Assembly (NCBI RefSeq): GCF_001885735.1
Contig: NZ_JXKG01000008.1
Location: 1-64,000, forward strand
DNA length: 64,000 bases
Reading direction: 5' to 3'
DNA from: Enterococcus canintestini
Lineage (GTDB): Bacteria > Bacillota > Bacilli > Lactobacillales > Enterococcaceae
In this document: positions 53,856-63,595 of the stretch, one piece after another
Position numbering within the stretch: position 1 is the first letter of the stretch
Layout of the letters: the number at the start of each line of letters is the position of its first letter
Translations under genes and position numbers: made by a program
Notes under the pieces: model-generated
What the model was told of the DNA's origin: nothing
Seen by the model: only the letters and a program-made list of their open reading frames with translations
The model's database searches: none

Positions 53856-54032
53856 TTACTTAAATTCACCATTAACAGCATAAGTACCTTTTTTCATTTC
53901 ATTAATAATCACATGAATATGTTCTTTTGGCGCACCGGTATTCTTATGAACAGCTTCAGTAATATCTTTCATCATTGCAGTCAATTGTTCTTTACTACGT
54001 CCTTCAACTAATTCAACATGGACAAATGGCAT
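53856..54032 (-). CDS. 4-oxalocrotonate tautomerase family protein
   Basis: A 58-residue protein with the catalytic N-terminal Pro ([13 protein letters not shown]) that becomes residue 1 after Met removal. The start at 54032 is chosen because only this ATG is followed by Pro and lies 8 bases after AAGGAAG; the GTG nine bases upstream would bury it. The conserved Arg of EGRS and helix [15 protein letters not shown] follow. It would act as a small hexameric tautomerase. Its substrate is unknown in firmicutes. Confidence 0.9.
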   Translation of the reverse strand: MPFVHVELVEGRSKEQLTAMMKDITEAVHKNTGAPKEHIHVIINEMKKGTYAVNGEFK

Positions 54033-54170
54033 ATTATTCACTTCCTTTTTTAAATTACCTCTATTTTAACCTTAAACAAGTCAAAATGTCCCGCACAAAA
54101 CTGAAATTATTGCATAAAATTTGAAACTTTATTTTCGATATTTTTTATAAAGATACTCTATTAGCTTATG

Positions 54171-55994
54171 CTAATGGCCTAAACTTAATTTTTTCCTGGT
54201 ATCTTTATTTTTACGATCGTTTTTGGCCCGTAATGCACTTAAAATGGAGACCGTATCAACAACCTCTTGTAACATCGCACCGATTAACGCAGGAATCACC
54301 CCCGTGCTAGCAACTAGCATCAAACCAACACAGATAAAAATTCCGATTAAAACTGATTGTCGGGCGATTTTCATTGTATCTTGCGAGATACTAACCGCTG
54401 CTGCAACGCTACTTAAATCATCCTTCAAAATAACAGCATCTGCACTTTCAGAAGCCGCTGAAGAACCGTGAGCTCCCATAGCAATACCGACATCAGCAAT
54501 CGCTAAAGCTGGCGCATCATTAATACCATCACCGATCATCACTAACGGCCGATCTGCTTTAGTGATATTTTTTAAAACGTTAATTTTATCTTGTGGCAGA
54601 CATTCGGCATGAACTTCTTTAATTCCAACTGCAGTAGCTGTTAATTCTGCAATTCCTTTACGATCGCCAGTTAACATAATTTCCTTATCGACACCTAAAT
54701 TACGTAATTGGGTAATCGTAGTTTGAGCTTCTGGCCGTATTTCATCTGCAAAAGTTACACTTCCGATGTATTGATCATCTAACGATGCAAAAATCATCGT
54801 AGCATCACCAGCAGAAATACTAGCGTGGGCAAATTCTGCCCGCCCAATTTTGATGACTTTGCCATCAATCTCACCTTTTACACCAGAACCAACAACTTCT
54901 TCTAAGTTTTTAACCGGTACTAATTCTACTCGTTTGGTAGCATAAGAAACAAGTGATCGCGCTAAAATGTGCAGTGATTCTTGTTCGGCACTGGCAAGAT
55001 AGCTCAAAAATTTATCTTCTGGAAAACCAGCTACAGGATTTATCGCTTCTACTGTTAATTGGCCTTTGGTAATGGTACCTGTTTTATCAAAAGCAATGGT
55101 CTTAGCTTCGGCAAGTTTTTCGATTGTAGTACCTGTTTTCACCACAATACCATTACGACTTGAACGACTCATGCCTGCTACTAATGCAACTGGAGCTGCT
55201 AAAATCAAAGGGCAAGGAGAAGCTACGACTAAGACTTCAGCAAAACGGACCGGATCTTTCGTAACAAACCAGGCAATCCCCCCAATAAGATACGCAATTG
55301 CAGTAAATGGCACAGCGTAACGGTCTGCCATCCGCACAAAATGAGCGGGTTTTTCTTGCGATTCTTTTACAAGTTTAACGATTTGTTGATATTGTGAATC
55401 TTCAGCTAGTGAAGTTACTTGATAAACCAAAGTTCCCTCACCATTTATAGCTCCAGACATAATGTCATCTCCGCTATTTTTATCCACTGGCCGAGATTCA
55501 CCAGTTAAAGAAGATTCATCGACACTACCTTCTTGTAAGGCAATCCCATCAACAGGGACAATTTCATGGGGCTTAACCACTAAAATATCGCCAACTTTAA
55601 CCTTATCTAAAGTTAAATCTTCTAAGCGATCCCCATTTTTTCGATGCGCAACTTGAGGAGAATTATCTAATAGAGATTGTAATTCACGGCCTGCTTGACG
55701 ACTGGCATAATCTTCTAAACTATCTCCGCCGGTCAACATGATTAAAATCATCAAACTCGCCCAGTATTCCCCAACTGCTAAAGTAGCGACAATAGCCGTA
55801 ATCGCTAAAATATCCACACCATAACGGCCAGATCGCAATGTTTTTACCATTTCAATTAACATGGTAAAGGCCATGAAGCCACCCACAATTGTTACGAGTA
55901 GATAGGCCCACTGTCCTTGTTTCAAAACAAACTCAAAAAGACAAGCTATGACTCCTACCACTAAAGTTAAAAAGAATTTTTTAAAATGACTCAT
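54171..55994 (-). CDS. Heavy-metal P-type ATPase (P1B), SPC type, no N-terminal metal domain
   Basis: A metal pump of about 607 residues. It has six to eight membrane segments, actuator TGES (SLTGESRPV), the intramembrane metal motif SPCPLILAAP, the phosphorylation loop DKTGTITKG and GDGINDAPAL. No HMA/CxxC metal-binding domain precedes the first membrane segment. SPC differs from the CPC/CPH of copper or cadmium pumps and is seen in P1B-4 type pumps. The metal is not certain. The start at 55994 follows AGGGG; the ATG at 56000 overlaps it. A palindrome at 56016-56030 may be its operator. Confidence 0.9.
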   Translation of the reverse strand: MSHFKKFFLTLVVGVIACLFEFVLKQGQWAYLLVTIVGGFMAFTMLIEMVKTLRSGRYGVDILAITAIVATLAVGEYWASLMILIMLTGGDSLEDYASRQAGRELQSLLDNSPQVAHRKNGDRLEDLTLDKVKVGDILVVKPHEIVPVDGIALQEGSVDESSLTGESRPVDKNSGDDIMSGAINGEGTLVYQVTSLAEDSQYQQIVKLVKESQEKPAHFVRMADRYAVPFTAIAYLIGGIAWFVTKDPVRFAEVLVVASPCPLILAAPVALVAGMSRSSRNGIVVKTGTTIEKLAEAKTIAFDKTGTITKGQLTVEAINPVAGFPEDKFLSYLASAEQESLHILARSLVSYATKRVELVPVKNLEEVVGSGVKGEIDGKVIKIGRAEFAHASISAGDATMIFASLDDQYIGSVTFADEIRPEAQTTITQLRNLGVDKEIMLTGDRKGIAELTATAVGIKEVHAECLPQDKINVLKNITKADRPLVMIGDGINDAPALAIADVGIAMGAHGSSAASESADAVILKDDLSSVAAAVSISQDTMKIARQSVLIGIFICVGLMLVASTGVIPALIGAMLQEVVDTVSILSALRAKNDRKNKDTRKKLSLGH

Positions 55995-56015
55995 TTCCAT
56001 CCCCTACTTTCCCAA

Positions 56016-56030
56016 CTTGAATAGTTCAAG
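56016..56030. promoter_or_regulatory. Possible operator of the metal ATPase gene
   Basis: CTTGAA-N3-TTCAAG palindrome about 20 bases before the start codon of the metal pump. The location, downstream of where -10 should lie, is that of a repressor or a MerR-type site. No regulator gene is adjacent, so the binding protein is unknown. Confidence 0.4.
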
Positions 56031-56106
56031 CTTCACTTAAAGGATAACTTGCTTATTTCCAAATGAAAATAGAAAAGTGCTAAATGAAAAAAAGAATCAT
56101 TTACAA

Positions 56107-56970
56107 TTAGCTTTGATCATCCTGATGCTGCCAATTGTGACTGTATTTCTTCACAGCATTGGCTGTTTTAGCATCATAAAAAAAACCACTCATTTCAGCA
56201 AATTTTACAGCTGTTTGATGAAAAAGGTTTTGGGTTTTATAAAGACTCTGCCAGATTTTTTCACCAGTAGTAAAATCCAGCAAATCAAGCAGTGATTGTC
56301 TTATTTCATCAGACAAATAATTTAGTAAATACTTATCGTTTTTGCCAATACTAACGCTACATCCTTGTTCTAAAGCAACTTGCCAACTCAGCAAACGACG
56401 TAATTCCTTTTGACAAATGTTATAAAGATGATCAGTAGCATATAACCATTCCTTACGCCATAGACCTTTAACTACATAAGTGGACACCCACCAAAACTCA
56501 TTACAACAATCTGTAAATTCCGCTTGACTCGGCGCTTTTTGAAGATATAAGGAATCAGGATTTGTTTTCTTAATATCTGCAAGTAAATTTTGAGGATCCC
56601 ACAAAGGTAAAACTACTTTTTCTGTTTTTAACCAATCTGGCAGATTTTTTATAGGACAAAGCATTAAATCAATGCGGTTATTATCTTCAAATAACATTAA
56701 AAAGGTAAAACAATCTCCTAAAGTAGCTGGGAACAAAGTCATTTCCTCAGGACATTGCATAATTAAAATTTCACCAAAAGCTTTTAACCAACTGCGCTCT
56801 TTTAATAAACTATCTTTTTCATCTACTAAGTAAACGACATCATAATCTTGAAATATATCTTTGGGGACGTGAGGATTTGCACGCGAGCCAGAAAGCGCTA
56901 CGCCTTTGACCTGAGGTAATTTTTGAGCTACTTGTTTTATTAATGCTAACATTTCATCTTCCTTACGCAT
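56107..56970 (-). CDS. ANT(6)-like aminoglycoside nucleotidyltransferase
   Basis: A protein of about 287 residues of the aminoglycoside 6-adenylyltransferase (AadE) family. The nucleotidyltransferase motif GSRANPHVPKDIFQDYDVVYLV (abridged, near 28-50) has the two metal-binding Asp of DYDVVY, and NRIDLMLCP gives the third Asp near 110. The C-terminal helical region with EFWWVSTYVVKGLWRKEWLY is as in AadE. It could inactivate streptomycin, but chromosomal relatives are often of unknown substrate. The start at 56970 follows AAAGGAAG. Confidence 0.85.
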   Translation of the reverse strand: MRKEDEMLALIKQVAQKLPQVKGVALSGSRANPHVPKDIFQDYDVVYLVDEKDSLLKERSWLKAFGEILIMQCPEEMTLFPATLGDCFTFLMLFEDNNRIDLMLCPIKNLPDWLKTEKVVLPLWDPQNLLADIKKTNPDSLYLQKAPSQAEFTDCCNEFWWVSTYVVKGLWRKEWLYATDHLYNICQKELRRLLSWQVALEQGCSVSIGKNDKYLLNYLSDEIRQSLLDLLDFTTGEKIWQSLYKTQNLFHQTAVKFAEMSGFFYDAKTANAVKKYSHNWQHQDDQS

Positions 56971-57103
56971 TGTTTCTTCCTTTCTCATTTACATAAAATT
57001 TTAAAAAAACTTTGAAAGCAGTAACCTTTTTTTCAGAGTCGAACTTGTGCTATAATTTTATGGCGTGATTTTATCACACACATAGGAAATGGAGGCTTGT
57101 TTA

Positions 57104-59383
57104 ATGGATGAACGTGCCAAAGAAAAGCAGCATGTCGCATGGACTGTTGCACTTATTCAAAATGAAGAACAACTAATTAAAGAACAGCAACAACAGCTAA
57201 GTGGCAAGATGCAAGCCGAATTAAAAGAAGTTGCCGATCACCAAATCCGAGGCGGTTCCGATGAGTCTTTTTATGAATCTGCAATGGAGTATCGCCAACA
57301 TGAGCAAGAACTACTCTTGAAGTATCACACAGCCGAAAGCCAAGTAAAACGTTTAAAAACACTTAATACAATGGAAGGAAATCCTTATTTTGCGCGGATT
57401 GATTTTAAAGAAGGACAAGAAAATAAAGAAACACTTTATTTAGGTATTGCTTCTTTACGGGATAAAAATCAAGAAACCATCGTCATCGATTGGCGCGCAC
57501 CAATTGCCAATCTTTATTATGAAGGTGAATTAGGTCCAGCTTTTTATGAAACCGACCACGACCGATATGAAGTAGAACTTTTATTAAAACGCCAGTTTAA
57601 AATTCAAGATGGGCAAATGCTTTCAATGGTGGATACTTCTGAAGTAATTAATGATGAATTTTTATTAGAGATTTTAGATGAAGCATCTTCTTCTCAAATG
57701 AAAAATATCGTCTCCACGATTCAAAAAGCCCAAAATAAAATTATTCGCAATACAACGAGCAAAGTCATGTTAATTGAAGGTATCGCAGGTAGTGGTAAAA
57801 CTTCTGCCCTTTTACAACGAATTGCTTTTTTACTTTATCGTAATCGTAAATGGTTGGCTGATGAACAAGTTCTCTTATTTTCACCTAACCATCTATTTTC
57901 TGATTATATTTCAATGGTTTTGCCTTCCCTTGGAGAAAGTACTGTCCCAACTCGAACATTCCGCTCTTTTATGGACCAGTTATTGCCACAATTTACGATT
58001 GAAAAAGAAGCTGAGCAAGAAGTTGTCTTTTTATCTGGCAATGAAAAACAAAGCGAGCGACTAAAAAGCAGTTTAGTTTTAGTCAAGGCTATTAAAAATT
58101 ATATTAAAGCAATCACCGACTTAGGACCGTTATTTCGTAATTTGAAAATTAATGGAGAAACTTTGATTTCAACAAAACAAATGCGCACTTGGTATCAAGA
58201 AACAAATCCAAATTTACCACTTTACCAACGGACACAATTATTGCAGACAAAACTATTGAAAAAAGTTGGTGGCCTACAAAAAGACGAAGCCAAAAAAACT
58301 TGGGTAAAAGAGGCCGCCGAAGAAGAATTACAACAATATTTTGCAGATCATCCTAACTTAACTGATTCTGAAGAAAACGAACGAAAATTACGCAATCAGA
58401 TTAAAAAACAAATTGTAAAGCGCCACTTTCACAGTATGGTTAAAAGTATTAATCGTTTCCAATTTATTAACTTTTCCAAACAATATTTGCATTTTTTACA
58501 AAACGTTTCTAAAAAAACTTTAACTGAAAATCACGTGACTGTAAATCAATGGCAAGAAAGTCTCGAAGCTACCCGCGACTTATTAAAAAATCGCCTGTTA
58601 AAACAAGAAGATGCTGTTTTATTCTTCTTACTATTAAAAGGATTGCGACCAGTTGACTTACCAGTCAATGCTCGTTTCATTTTTATCGATGAAATGCAAG
58701 ACTTTCCACCTGCACAAGTGGCGCTATTACGGGAGTTGTACCCCCAAGCCAACCTTACGCTGTGTGGAGATTTAAATCAAAAAGTCTTTGGTAATGAGAC
58801 CATTGTCGGTAATTTAGCTGCCCTTTTCCCAGATCAAGAAGTAACCCGATACCAATTAACAACAAGTTATCGATCCACTAAAGAAATTACAGACTTTGCC
58901 AATCAATTTTTATCAGAAGAAGATACTGTGGAAATGACTGCCAGAAAAGGAGATCTACCAACCCTAGTAACTGGCTTTAATAAAACGGAATGTCTGAATT
59001 ATTTAATAAATGATTTAAAAGAAAATGAAGCAAAAGCTCAATATTGGCGGACAGCAATTATTTGTCGGACCAGTCAAGATTGTGTTGCTCTTTATGAAGC
59101 GCTAGACGAAAAAATGAAACAAGAGATTCAATTAATTATCTCGGAAGAGGATTTCATGAAACGACGTATTATGATTATCCCTGCTTACCTAGCGAAAGGC
59201 TTAGAATTTGATCGTGTCTACGCTTGGCAAATTGACGATAGTTTTAAGACGTTACAGGATCGGTTAATTTTTTATACTATTGCAACTCGGGCGATGCACG
59301 AACTAACCGTTATTAGCCATGAGCCCCTCTCACCATTTTTTGACACAGCGGATCCATTAACATTTAATAAAGTCGTTTTATAA
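57104..59383 (+). CDS. helD: HelD-like RNA polymerase-recycling ATPase (UvrD-type helicase fold)
   Basis: About 759 residues. An N-terminal coiled coil (about 5-90) and an IDWRAPIANLYYEG segment are typical of HelD. The superfamily 1 motor has Walker A EGIAGSGKTSA near 225, Walker B FIDEMQDFPPAQ near 525, and the C-terminal motifs TTSYRSTKEI and AYLAKGLEFDRVY. HelD frees stalled RNA polymerase from DNA. The ATG at 57104 is used because GGAGG lies 8 bases before it; the ATG at 57089 overlaps the site region. Confidence 0.9.
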   Translation: MDERAKEKQHVAWTVALIQNEEQLIKEQQQQLSGKMQAELKEVADHQIRGGSDESFYESAMEYRQHEQELLLKYHTAESQVKRLKTLNTMEGNPYFARIDFKEGQENKETLYLGIASLRDKNQETIVIDWRAPIANLYYEGELGPAFYETDHDRYEVELLLKRQFKIQDGQMLSMVDTSEVINDEFLLEILDEASSSQMKNIVSTIQKAQNKIIRNTTSKVMLIEGIAGSGKTSALLQRIAFLLYRNRKWLADEQVLLFSPNHLFSDYISMVLPSLGESTVPTRTFRSFMDQLLPQFTIEKEAEQEVVFLSGNEKQSERLKSSLVLVKAIKNYIKAITDLGPLFRNLKINGETLISTKQMRTWYQETNPNLPLYQRTQLLQTKLLKKVGGLQKDEAKKTWVKEAAEEELQQYFADHPNLTDSEENERKLRNQIKKQIVKRHFHSMVKSINRFQFINFSKQYLHFLQNVSKKTLTENHVTVNQWQESLEATRDLLKNRLLKQEDAVLFFLLLKGLRPVDLPVNARFIFIDEMQDFPPAQVALLRELYPQANLTLCGDLNQKVFGNETIVGNLAALFPDQEVTRYQLTTSYRSTKEITDFANQFLSEEDTVEMTARKGDLPTLVTGFNKTECLNYLINDLKENEAKAQYWRTAIICRTSQDCVALYEALDEKMKQEIQLIISEEDFMKRRIMIIPAYLAKGLEFDRVYAWQIDDSFKTLQDRLIFYTIATRAMHELTVISHEPLSPFFDTADPLTFNKVVL

Positions 59384-59415
59384 AAACTCAAAATTTCACT
59401 AACAAGAATGAAAAT

Positions 59416-59479
59416 ACCCAAACTATCACAAACGATTGGTTAGTTCTAAAAACTAGTAAATCGCTGTAATAGTTTGGGT
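59416..59479. terminator. Bidirectional terminator between helD and the unknown gene
   Basis: ACCCAAACTAT and ATAGTTTGGGT (longer imperfect stem with ATCACAAACGATT/AATCGCTGTAAT) form a hairpin followed by TTTTTT on the plus strand. It stops helD and the gene at 59482-60129. Confidence 0.8.
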
Positions 59480-59481
59480 TT

Positions 59482-60129
59482 TTAAATGAATAATGGCATC
59501 TGTGGATATTTTAATTGAATAATATTTAATATCATTTTAAGTTCTGACAACTGCTTTTTATCTTCTTCATCAAATAGTTTCGCGTGACGTCCTACCAAAC
59601 CATTATCAATTAAATGATGTTTTTTATTCCATGTTTTAAAATCATTCAAGTTTTGACACTGGCTTACAGGTAATCCAGCCGCATCTATTATTTCAGACAG
59701 ACGAAAAACTAAAAAGGCGCTGTCAATCACTGTATATTCTTGATATTTATGAGATTTTTCTTGATTTTTACGATCTCTTAAAATTACTTTTTGAGGTTCA
59801 TTTTTCAAATACCAATCCAATAGTATAAAAAAACCCTCTAAACGAAATTCTTCAGCAAATAATTCATAACTCTCAGGGTTTTGGCGAAAAACCAAAGGAA
59901 TCAAATAATTACGACGATAAATAAGCATTGGCGCTTGGGTCACACTGTAGTAAACATAACGATTCAAGTAACCAGCTCCACGAAAATCACCTAAGCGATA
60001 CCCTTCCACCCCAAAGCGTTGACATCGAGCAGCTAAGGTAGAACACGCACCGACTGATACTGCTAACTCCGCTTTTTGTTCATAGTCGCTTAAAATGCGA
60101 TCAAAAGGTTCCAAACTGATTTTTTCCAA
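59482..60129 (-). CDS. Protein of unknown function (about 215 aa)
   Basis: I do not recognise this protein. Read from a TTG at 60129 (after GAGGTGG) it is soluble and mixed alpha/beta, with a few Cys (GACSTLAARCQRF) near 35 and many aromatic residues (NRYVYYSVTQAPMLIYRRNY). There is no membrane segment or signal peptide. The longer frame to 60186 begins with no ribosome site and contains the site itself. It is convergent with helD, and its neighbours give no clue to a role. Confidence 0.6.
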   Translation of the reverse strand: MEKISLEPFDRILSDYEQKAELAVSVGACSTLAARCQRFGVEGYRLGDFRGAGYLNRYVYYSVTQAPMLIYRRNYLIPLVFRQNPESYELFAEEFRLEGFFILLDWYLKNEPQKVILRDRKNQEKSHKYQEYTVIDSAFLVFRLSEIIDAAGLPVSQCQNLNDFKTWNKKHHLIDNGLVGRHAKLFDEEDKKQLSELKMILNIIQLKYPQMPLFI

Positions 60130-60437
60130 ACAACAACACCACCTCAAAGATAACGTTTTCTCTTCAATAGTATAGCATAATTTCATTAAACCATTTGCAG
60201 AGAAAATTCGAAAAAATAAAAAAATTCATTTTCTGACAATAATATCAGCCAATTTATACTTCAATAACTAAATCATAAGTCAAATTGGAATTTTTTAAAC
60301 GTTGGTATCAAGATAATACCGTAATTTTTTCTACCACTTATTTGTTTATTTTTTGAAAAGACATAATAGTTTTCAAGAGATAAAAATAAGTCTAAAATAA
60401 ATATGAAAACAAATGAAAACATACTGGAGTGATGGTA

Positions 60438-61079
60438 TTGAAATTATTAAAAGAATATGGCTTTTACCTGCTGCTATTAGCCATTATCAGTGAAATTGCA
60501 CTCCCTTTTATTTTGGCGCACTATTATCCCAATTACAGCCAAATAAATAATTTAATTTCAACTTTCGGTGAAACCGATAGTCCGACAAAATGGGCCTTTA
60601 AAATTTGGGAAATTATTAATGGCACCCTTTTTGTTTTAAGTGCCCCAGCAATTTATGAACGATTTAAAGAAACCAATCAAAAGTTTTCTCTTATTCTTTC
60701 GTTAATGGTGGTTGTTTTTGGAATTGGCGATTGTATTATCACTGGTTTATTTGATCGCGCCGCAAATGAAAGTGAGGTTGATTTTACTTCCTTATTGCAC
60801 AATTATGCTTCTGGCGCAGGCTTCGTTGCACTTTTGTTAGGAACATTCCTTTTGTTTTTACTTTATCGCCAAGAAAAAAATGAAATTTTCATCGTCTTTT
60901 TGCCCCTCATTTTTATTGCCGCTATGGTATTTATGTTTTTATTTGCAATGCCAAAGATTCCGATCATCAGCCAATTTCAAGTTTCCCATCGTGGTTTATG
61001 GCAAAGATTGAATTTGTGGTTTTTGTATTTACCTTATTTTCTCAGTGCTATTCAAAGTCTTTTAATAAAAAAAAGCTAA
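60438..61079 (+). CDS. DUF998-family membrane protein
   Basis: A membrane protein of about 213 residues with six hydrophobic segments (near 8-28, 55-75, 85-105, 120-145, 150-170 and 185-205). The layout, with SQINNLISTFGETDSPT in the first loop and HNYASGAGFVALLLG in the middle, is that of DUF998. Function unknown. The TTG at 60438 is best spaced to GGAG (8 bases); GTG at 60429 or ATG at 60432 are alternatives. It is a single gene with a terminator at 61081. Confidence 0.8.
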   Translation: MKLLKEYGFYLLLLAIISEIALPFILAHYYPNYSQINNLISTFGETDSPTKWAFKIWEIINGTLFVLSAPAIYERFKETNQKFSLILSLMVVVFGIGDCIITGLFDRAANESEVDFTSLLHNYASGAGFVALLLGTFLLFLLYRQEKNEIFIVFLPLIFIAAMVFMFLFAMPKIPIISQFQVSHRGLWQRLNLWFLYLPYFLSAIQSLLIKKS

Positions 61080-61080
61080 A

Positions 61081-61116
61081 AAACAAGCCTTCATTTTTAA
61101 TCCTGAAGGCTTGTTT
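61081..61116. terminator. Bidirectional terminator between DUF998 and DUF805 genes
   Basis: AAACAAGCCTTCA and TGAAGGCTTGTTT form a 13-pair stem with a ten-base loop and T-run on the plus strand; A-run at the other end. Confidence 0.9.
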
Positions 61117-61144
61117 TTTTACTTTTTCTTTTAGTATCAATTGG

Positions 61145-61540
61145 CTACAGCTCCGATTGATTGATCGGCCAGCGGGTGTTGGCTTTACTTGGTAAAATTA
61201 AAGTGATGAAAATAACGATATTACCAATTAAAGGAATCAAGTAAAATAAAATCCACCAGTTACTGTGGTTGCGATCATGTAGACGACGTGCGCGTACAGT
61301 AAAATTAGCCAACCAAATTAGTGCGCTCAATAGGACAAAAACTAACGTTACTGCATTCCATTCTTTGATAATTGTACCGTCATCAGCTGTAATTTCAATA
61401 TAACGGTTAACTCCTGTCACAACCGAATAGATTGCTAATACTAAATAATTAATAACTTGCGGCCACCAATATTGCCCTCTTTTGGCAGATGCGTTCATAA
61501 CAGTCATGTTATGCCAATATTCTTTATAAGCATTAATCAT
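61145..61540 (-). CDS. DUF805-family membrane protein
   Basis: A 131-residue membrane protein. The family motif RARRLHDRNHSNWWIL near 83, the N-terminal KEYWHNMTVMNASAKRGQYWWP and four hydrophobic segments identify DUF805 (YhaH-like). Function unknown. The ATG at 61540 follows AGGAGGTG; the longer frame to 61627 has no site. Confidence 0.88.
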   Translation of the reverse strand: MINAYKEYWHNMTVMNASAKRGQYWWPQVINYLVLAIYSVVTGVNRYIEITADDGTIIKEWNAVTLVFVLLSALIWLANFTVRARRLHDRNHSNWWILFYLIPLIGNIVIFITLILPSKANTRWPINQSEL

Positions 61541-61820
61541 TTTAACACCTCCTATTTTACTATCCCAAAGCCTATAGCAGTTGTCAAAATTTAAGCTTAA
61601 AATCCTTTTAATAAATTCACCAATCATTTATTTTATTTAGAAAGCAATTTATAAATAAAGTTATAAACGCCAACAAAAAGATAAATGAACCCACAAGTGC
61701 CGCCTAATTAATCATAGCATCTCCATTTAGCCCATAAAATTTTGAACTTACTGAAAAAAGATTAAATTTTTATAGGCCAGTACTTGTTCAAACTACTTTC
61801 TTGATATGAAGAAAGAATTT
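61541..61820. other. Intergenic region with no confident gene
   Basis: Minus-strand 61640-61720 shows a short hydrophobic reading (AALVGSFIFLLAFITLFI) behind an in-frame stop, which could be a decayed membrane protein end. It is too short to assign. The remainder is A/T-rich with no feature seen. Confidence 0.3.
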
Positions 61821-62378
61821 TTAATTCACATCGAAGGATGTAATCACTTCTTGGGCATTTAAATTTAACACGCTAATATTTACCACTGTGCCACCGCCAC
61901 CCCATTTTACCAGTGCTAAATCGCCATATCTTCTAAAAACTGGAACGTTGCCAACTCCATTTTGATATTGAAAACTATACCAACCAGAAGTGGTAGTTTC
62001 CTCTTGAAAGCCTATGTAATTTCCAGTTGCTTCAGGAGTCAGAGTGTTCCAAATTTTTTCAGCAACTTCATCTGTCATTGTCGTATCAATCGTATGCGAT
62101 TCTGCTTTCAATTGTTGTAATTCTGTGTTTTTTTCAGACAATGTTTCCTCAAGTTCTGAAATTTTCTGCTTATTTGTTTCTGCACTTGCTAATTCTTTTT
62201 CTTTTTCGAGTAATTCTTTTTTCAATGATTCAACTTCAGTCATTAAAGAATTGGTAGTACTAGCATTACTAGTTGATGTAACATTTGTTTGACTTTTTGA
62301 TGTTTCATTACTTATTGAGCTACAAGAACTTAAGATAACTAGGCTTACAAGTAATGTTGCAAATCCAATCTTTTTCAT
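61821..62378 (-). CDS. Lipoprotein with coiled coil
   Basis: A 185-residue surface lipoprotein. The signal peptide ends in the lipobox VILSSC with lipidation at Cys near 19. A Ser/Thr/Asn-rich stretch and a coiled coil (about 45-95, ESLKKELLEKEKELASAE) follow. The C-terminal part is a small globular domain (about 100-185) with NYIGFQEETTTSGWYSFQY and VKWGGGGTVVN, which I do not recognise. The ATG at 62378 follows AAAGGAG. It is a single gene, role unknown. Confidence 0.83.
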   Translation of the reverse strand: MKKIGFATLLVSLVILSSCSSISNETSKSQTNVTSTSNASTTNSLMTEVESLKKELLEKEKELASAETNKQKISELEETLSEKNTELQQLKAESHTIDTTMTDEVAEKIWNTLTPEATGNYIGFQEETTTSGWYSFQYQNGVGNVPVFRRYGDLALVKWGGGGTVVNISVLNLNAQEVITSFDVN

Positions 62379-62667
62379 CAATTTCTCCTTTAATAAATTT
62401 TTTTGTAATTAAACGAATGCTAAATAGCTAATAAAACCAGACAAGTAGATACATAAAAAGGTTTAAGTGAAGTAGAAATATGTATTTTGAGATAGTTTTT
62501 TATGTACTTAACATCCCCTTAAATTTGCTACATATATATGAGTTTAACACGTTATTTTTGAATTTTAAACCACATTTTTCCGCTTACAAAGAATATTTTT
62601 TAATTCTATTAAACTAATTTATTTTTTATACTTTTTTCAATTCTCAAAGAAACTAGCTTAGAAAAAA
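62379..62667. other. Intergenic region with no recognised gene
   Basis: A/T-rich sequence. TACATAAAAA near 62450 and TTTTTATGTA near 62496 could pair across a long loop, but no function is evident. No frame with a ribosome site was found. Confidence 0.4.
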
Positions 62668-62693
62668 AGACCAACGAATTTCTTCGCTGGTCT
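62668..62693 (-). terminator. Terminator downstream of yebC
   Basis: AGACCAGCGAA and TTCGTTGGTCT on the minus strand (one G-U) with a short loop and seven T. It is about 90 bases after the YebC stop. Confidence 0.85.
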
Positions 62694-62780
62694 AAATTAT
62701 CTTATCTTACAAAATTTATGTTGTACTACTTTTTAAACAAAGTGCCGTTTCATACTGACACTTTTCCTAGTAAATCAAAA

Positions 62781-63500
62781 CTAATCATCTAATTCTACAT
62801 TATGGAAAATACGTTGCACATCTTCTAAATCATCCAAGGCATCGATCATTTTTTCAAATTTTTCCAAGTCTTCACCGGTTAATTTGATTTCATTTTGAGG
62901 GATCATTTGAATTTCAGCTACTGAAAATTCACTGATTCCTTTTTCTTTCAACGCTTCTTGAATGCTGTTGAAATCTTCCGGTTCACCGTAAACAATAATT
63001 TGATCATCTTCTTGAATTACATCACGAACATCGATATCTTTTTCCATTAGATATTCTAAAATTTCGTCAGCATCTTCACCGGCAAAACCAAAAATTGCCG
63101 TATTATCAAACATATAACTAACCGCTCCAGAGACACCCATGTTCCCGCCATTTTTACCAAAAGCAGCTCGTACATCTGCTGCAGTACGGTTCACATTGTT
63201 TGTCAAAGCGTCAACGATAACCATTGAGCCATTTGGTCCAAAACCTTCATAACGCAATTCTTGATAATTTTCATCGCCAGAACCTTTTGCTTTTTCAATC
63301 GCACGATCAATGATGTGTTTTGGCACATTATACGTTTTCGCCCGTTCGATAACAAAACGTAATTTTTGGTTAGCGTGGGGATCAGGATCACCTGATTTTG
63401 CTGCTGCGTAGATTTCAATCCCAAATTTTGCATAAATACGGCTGTTTGCACCGTCTTTTGCGGTTTTTTTCGCGACGATATTTGCCCATTTACGTCCCAT
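62781..63500 (-). CDS. YebC/PmpR-family DNA-binding regulator
   Basis: A 239-residue protein. It begins [20 protein letters not shown], followed by [16 protein letters not shown] and [20 protein letters not shown], the standard TACO1/YebC sequence. YebC proteins act as transcription regulators, and recent work links some of them to translation of polyproline stretches. The ATG at 63500 follows GGAAGTG; the longer GTG-type frame adds 10 non-conserved residues. Confidence 0.94.
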   Translation of the reverse strand: MGRKWANIVAKKTAKDGANSRIYAKFGIEIYAAAKSGDPDPHANQKLRFVIERAKTYNVPKHIIDRAIEKAKGSGDENYQELRYEGFGPNGSMVIVDALTNNVNRTAADVRAAFGKNGGNMGVSGAVSYMFDNTAIFGFAGEDADEILEYLMEKDIDVRDVIQEDDQIIVYGEPEDFNSIQEALKEKGISEFSVAEIQMIPQNEIKLTGEDLEKFEKMIDALDDLEDVQRIFHNVELDD

Positions 63501-63595
63501 ACTTTCACTTCCGTTTCTATTATTATTCAACTGACGAAAAAACGTCCTTTTCCATTATACTTGTGTCACAGCTTTATGTGAAGTGTTTTTTTACA

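Noticed and set aside
60304-60320. GGTAT-N7-ATACC inverted repeat upstream of the DUF998 gene
   Set aside because: Five-base arms in A/T-rich sequence are expected by chance, and no promoter overlaps it clearly.
61640-61720. Hydrophobic minus-strand reading AALVGSFIFLLAFITLFI behind a stop
   Set aside because: Too short, no start, and A/T-rich sequence often gives such strings by chance. Mentioned only in the intergenic entry.
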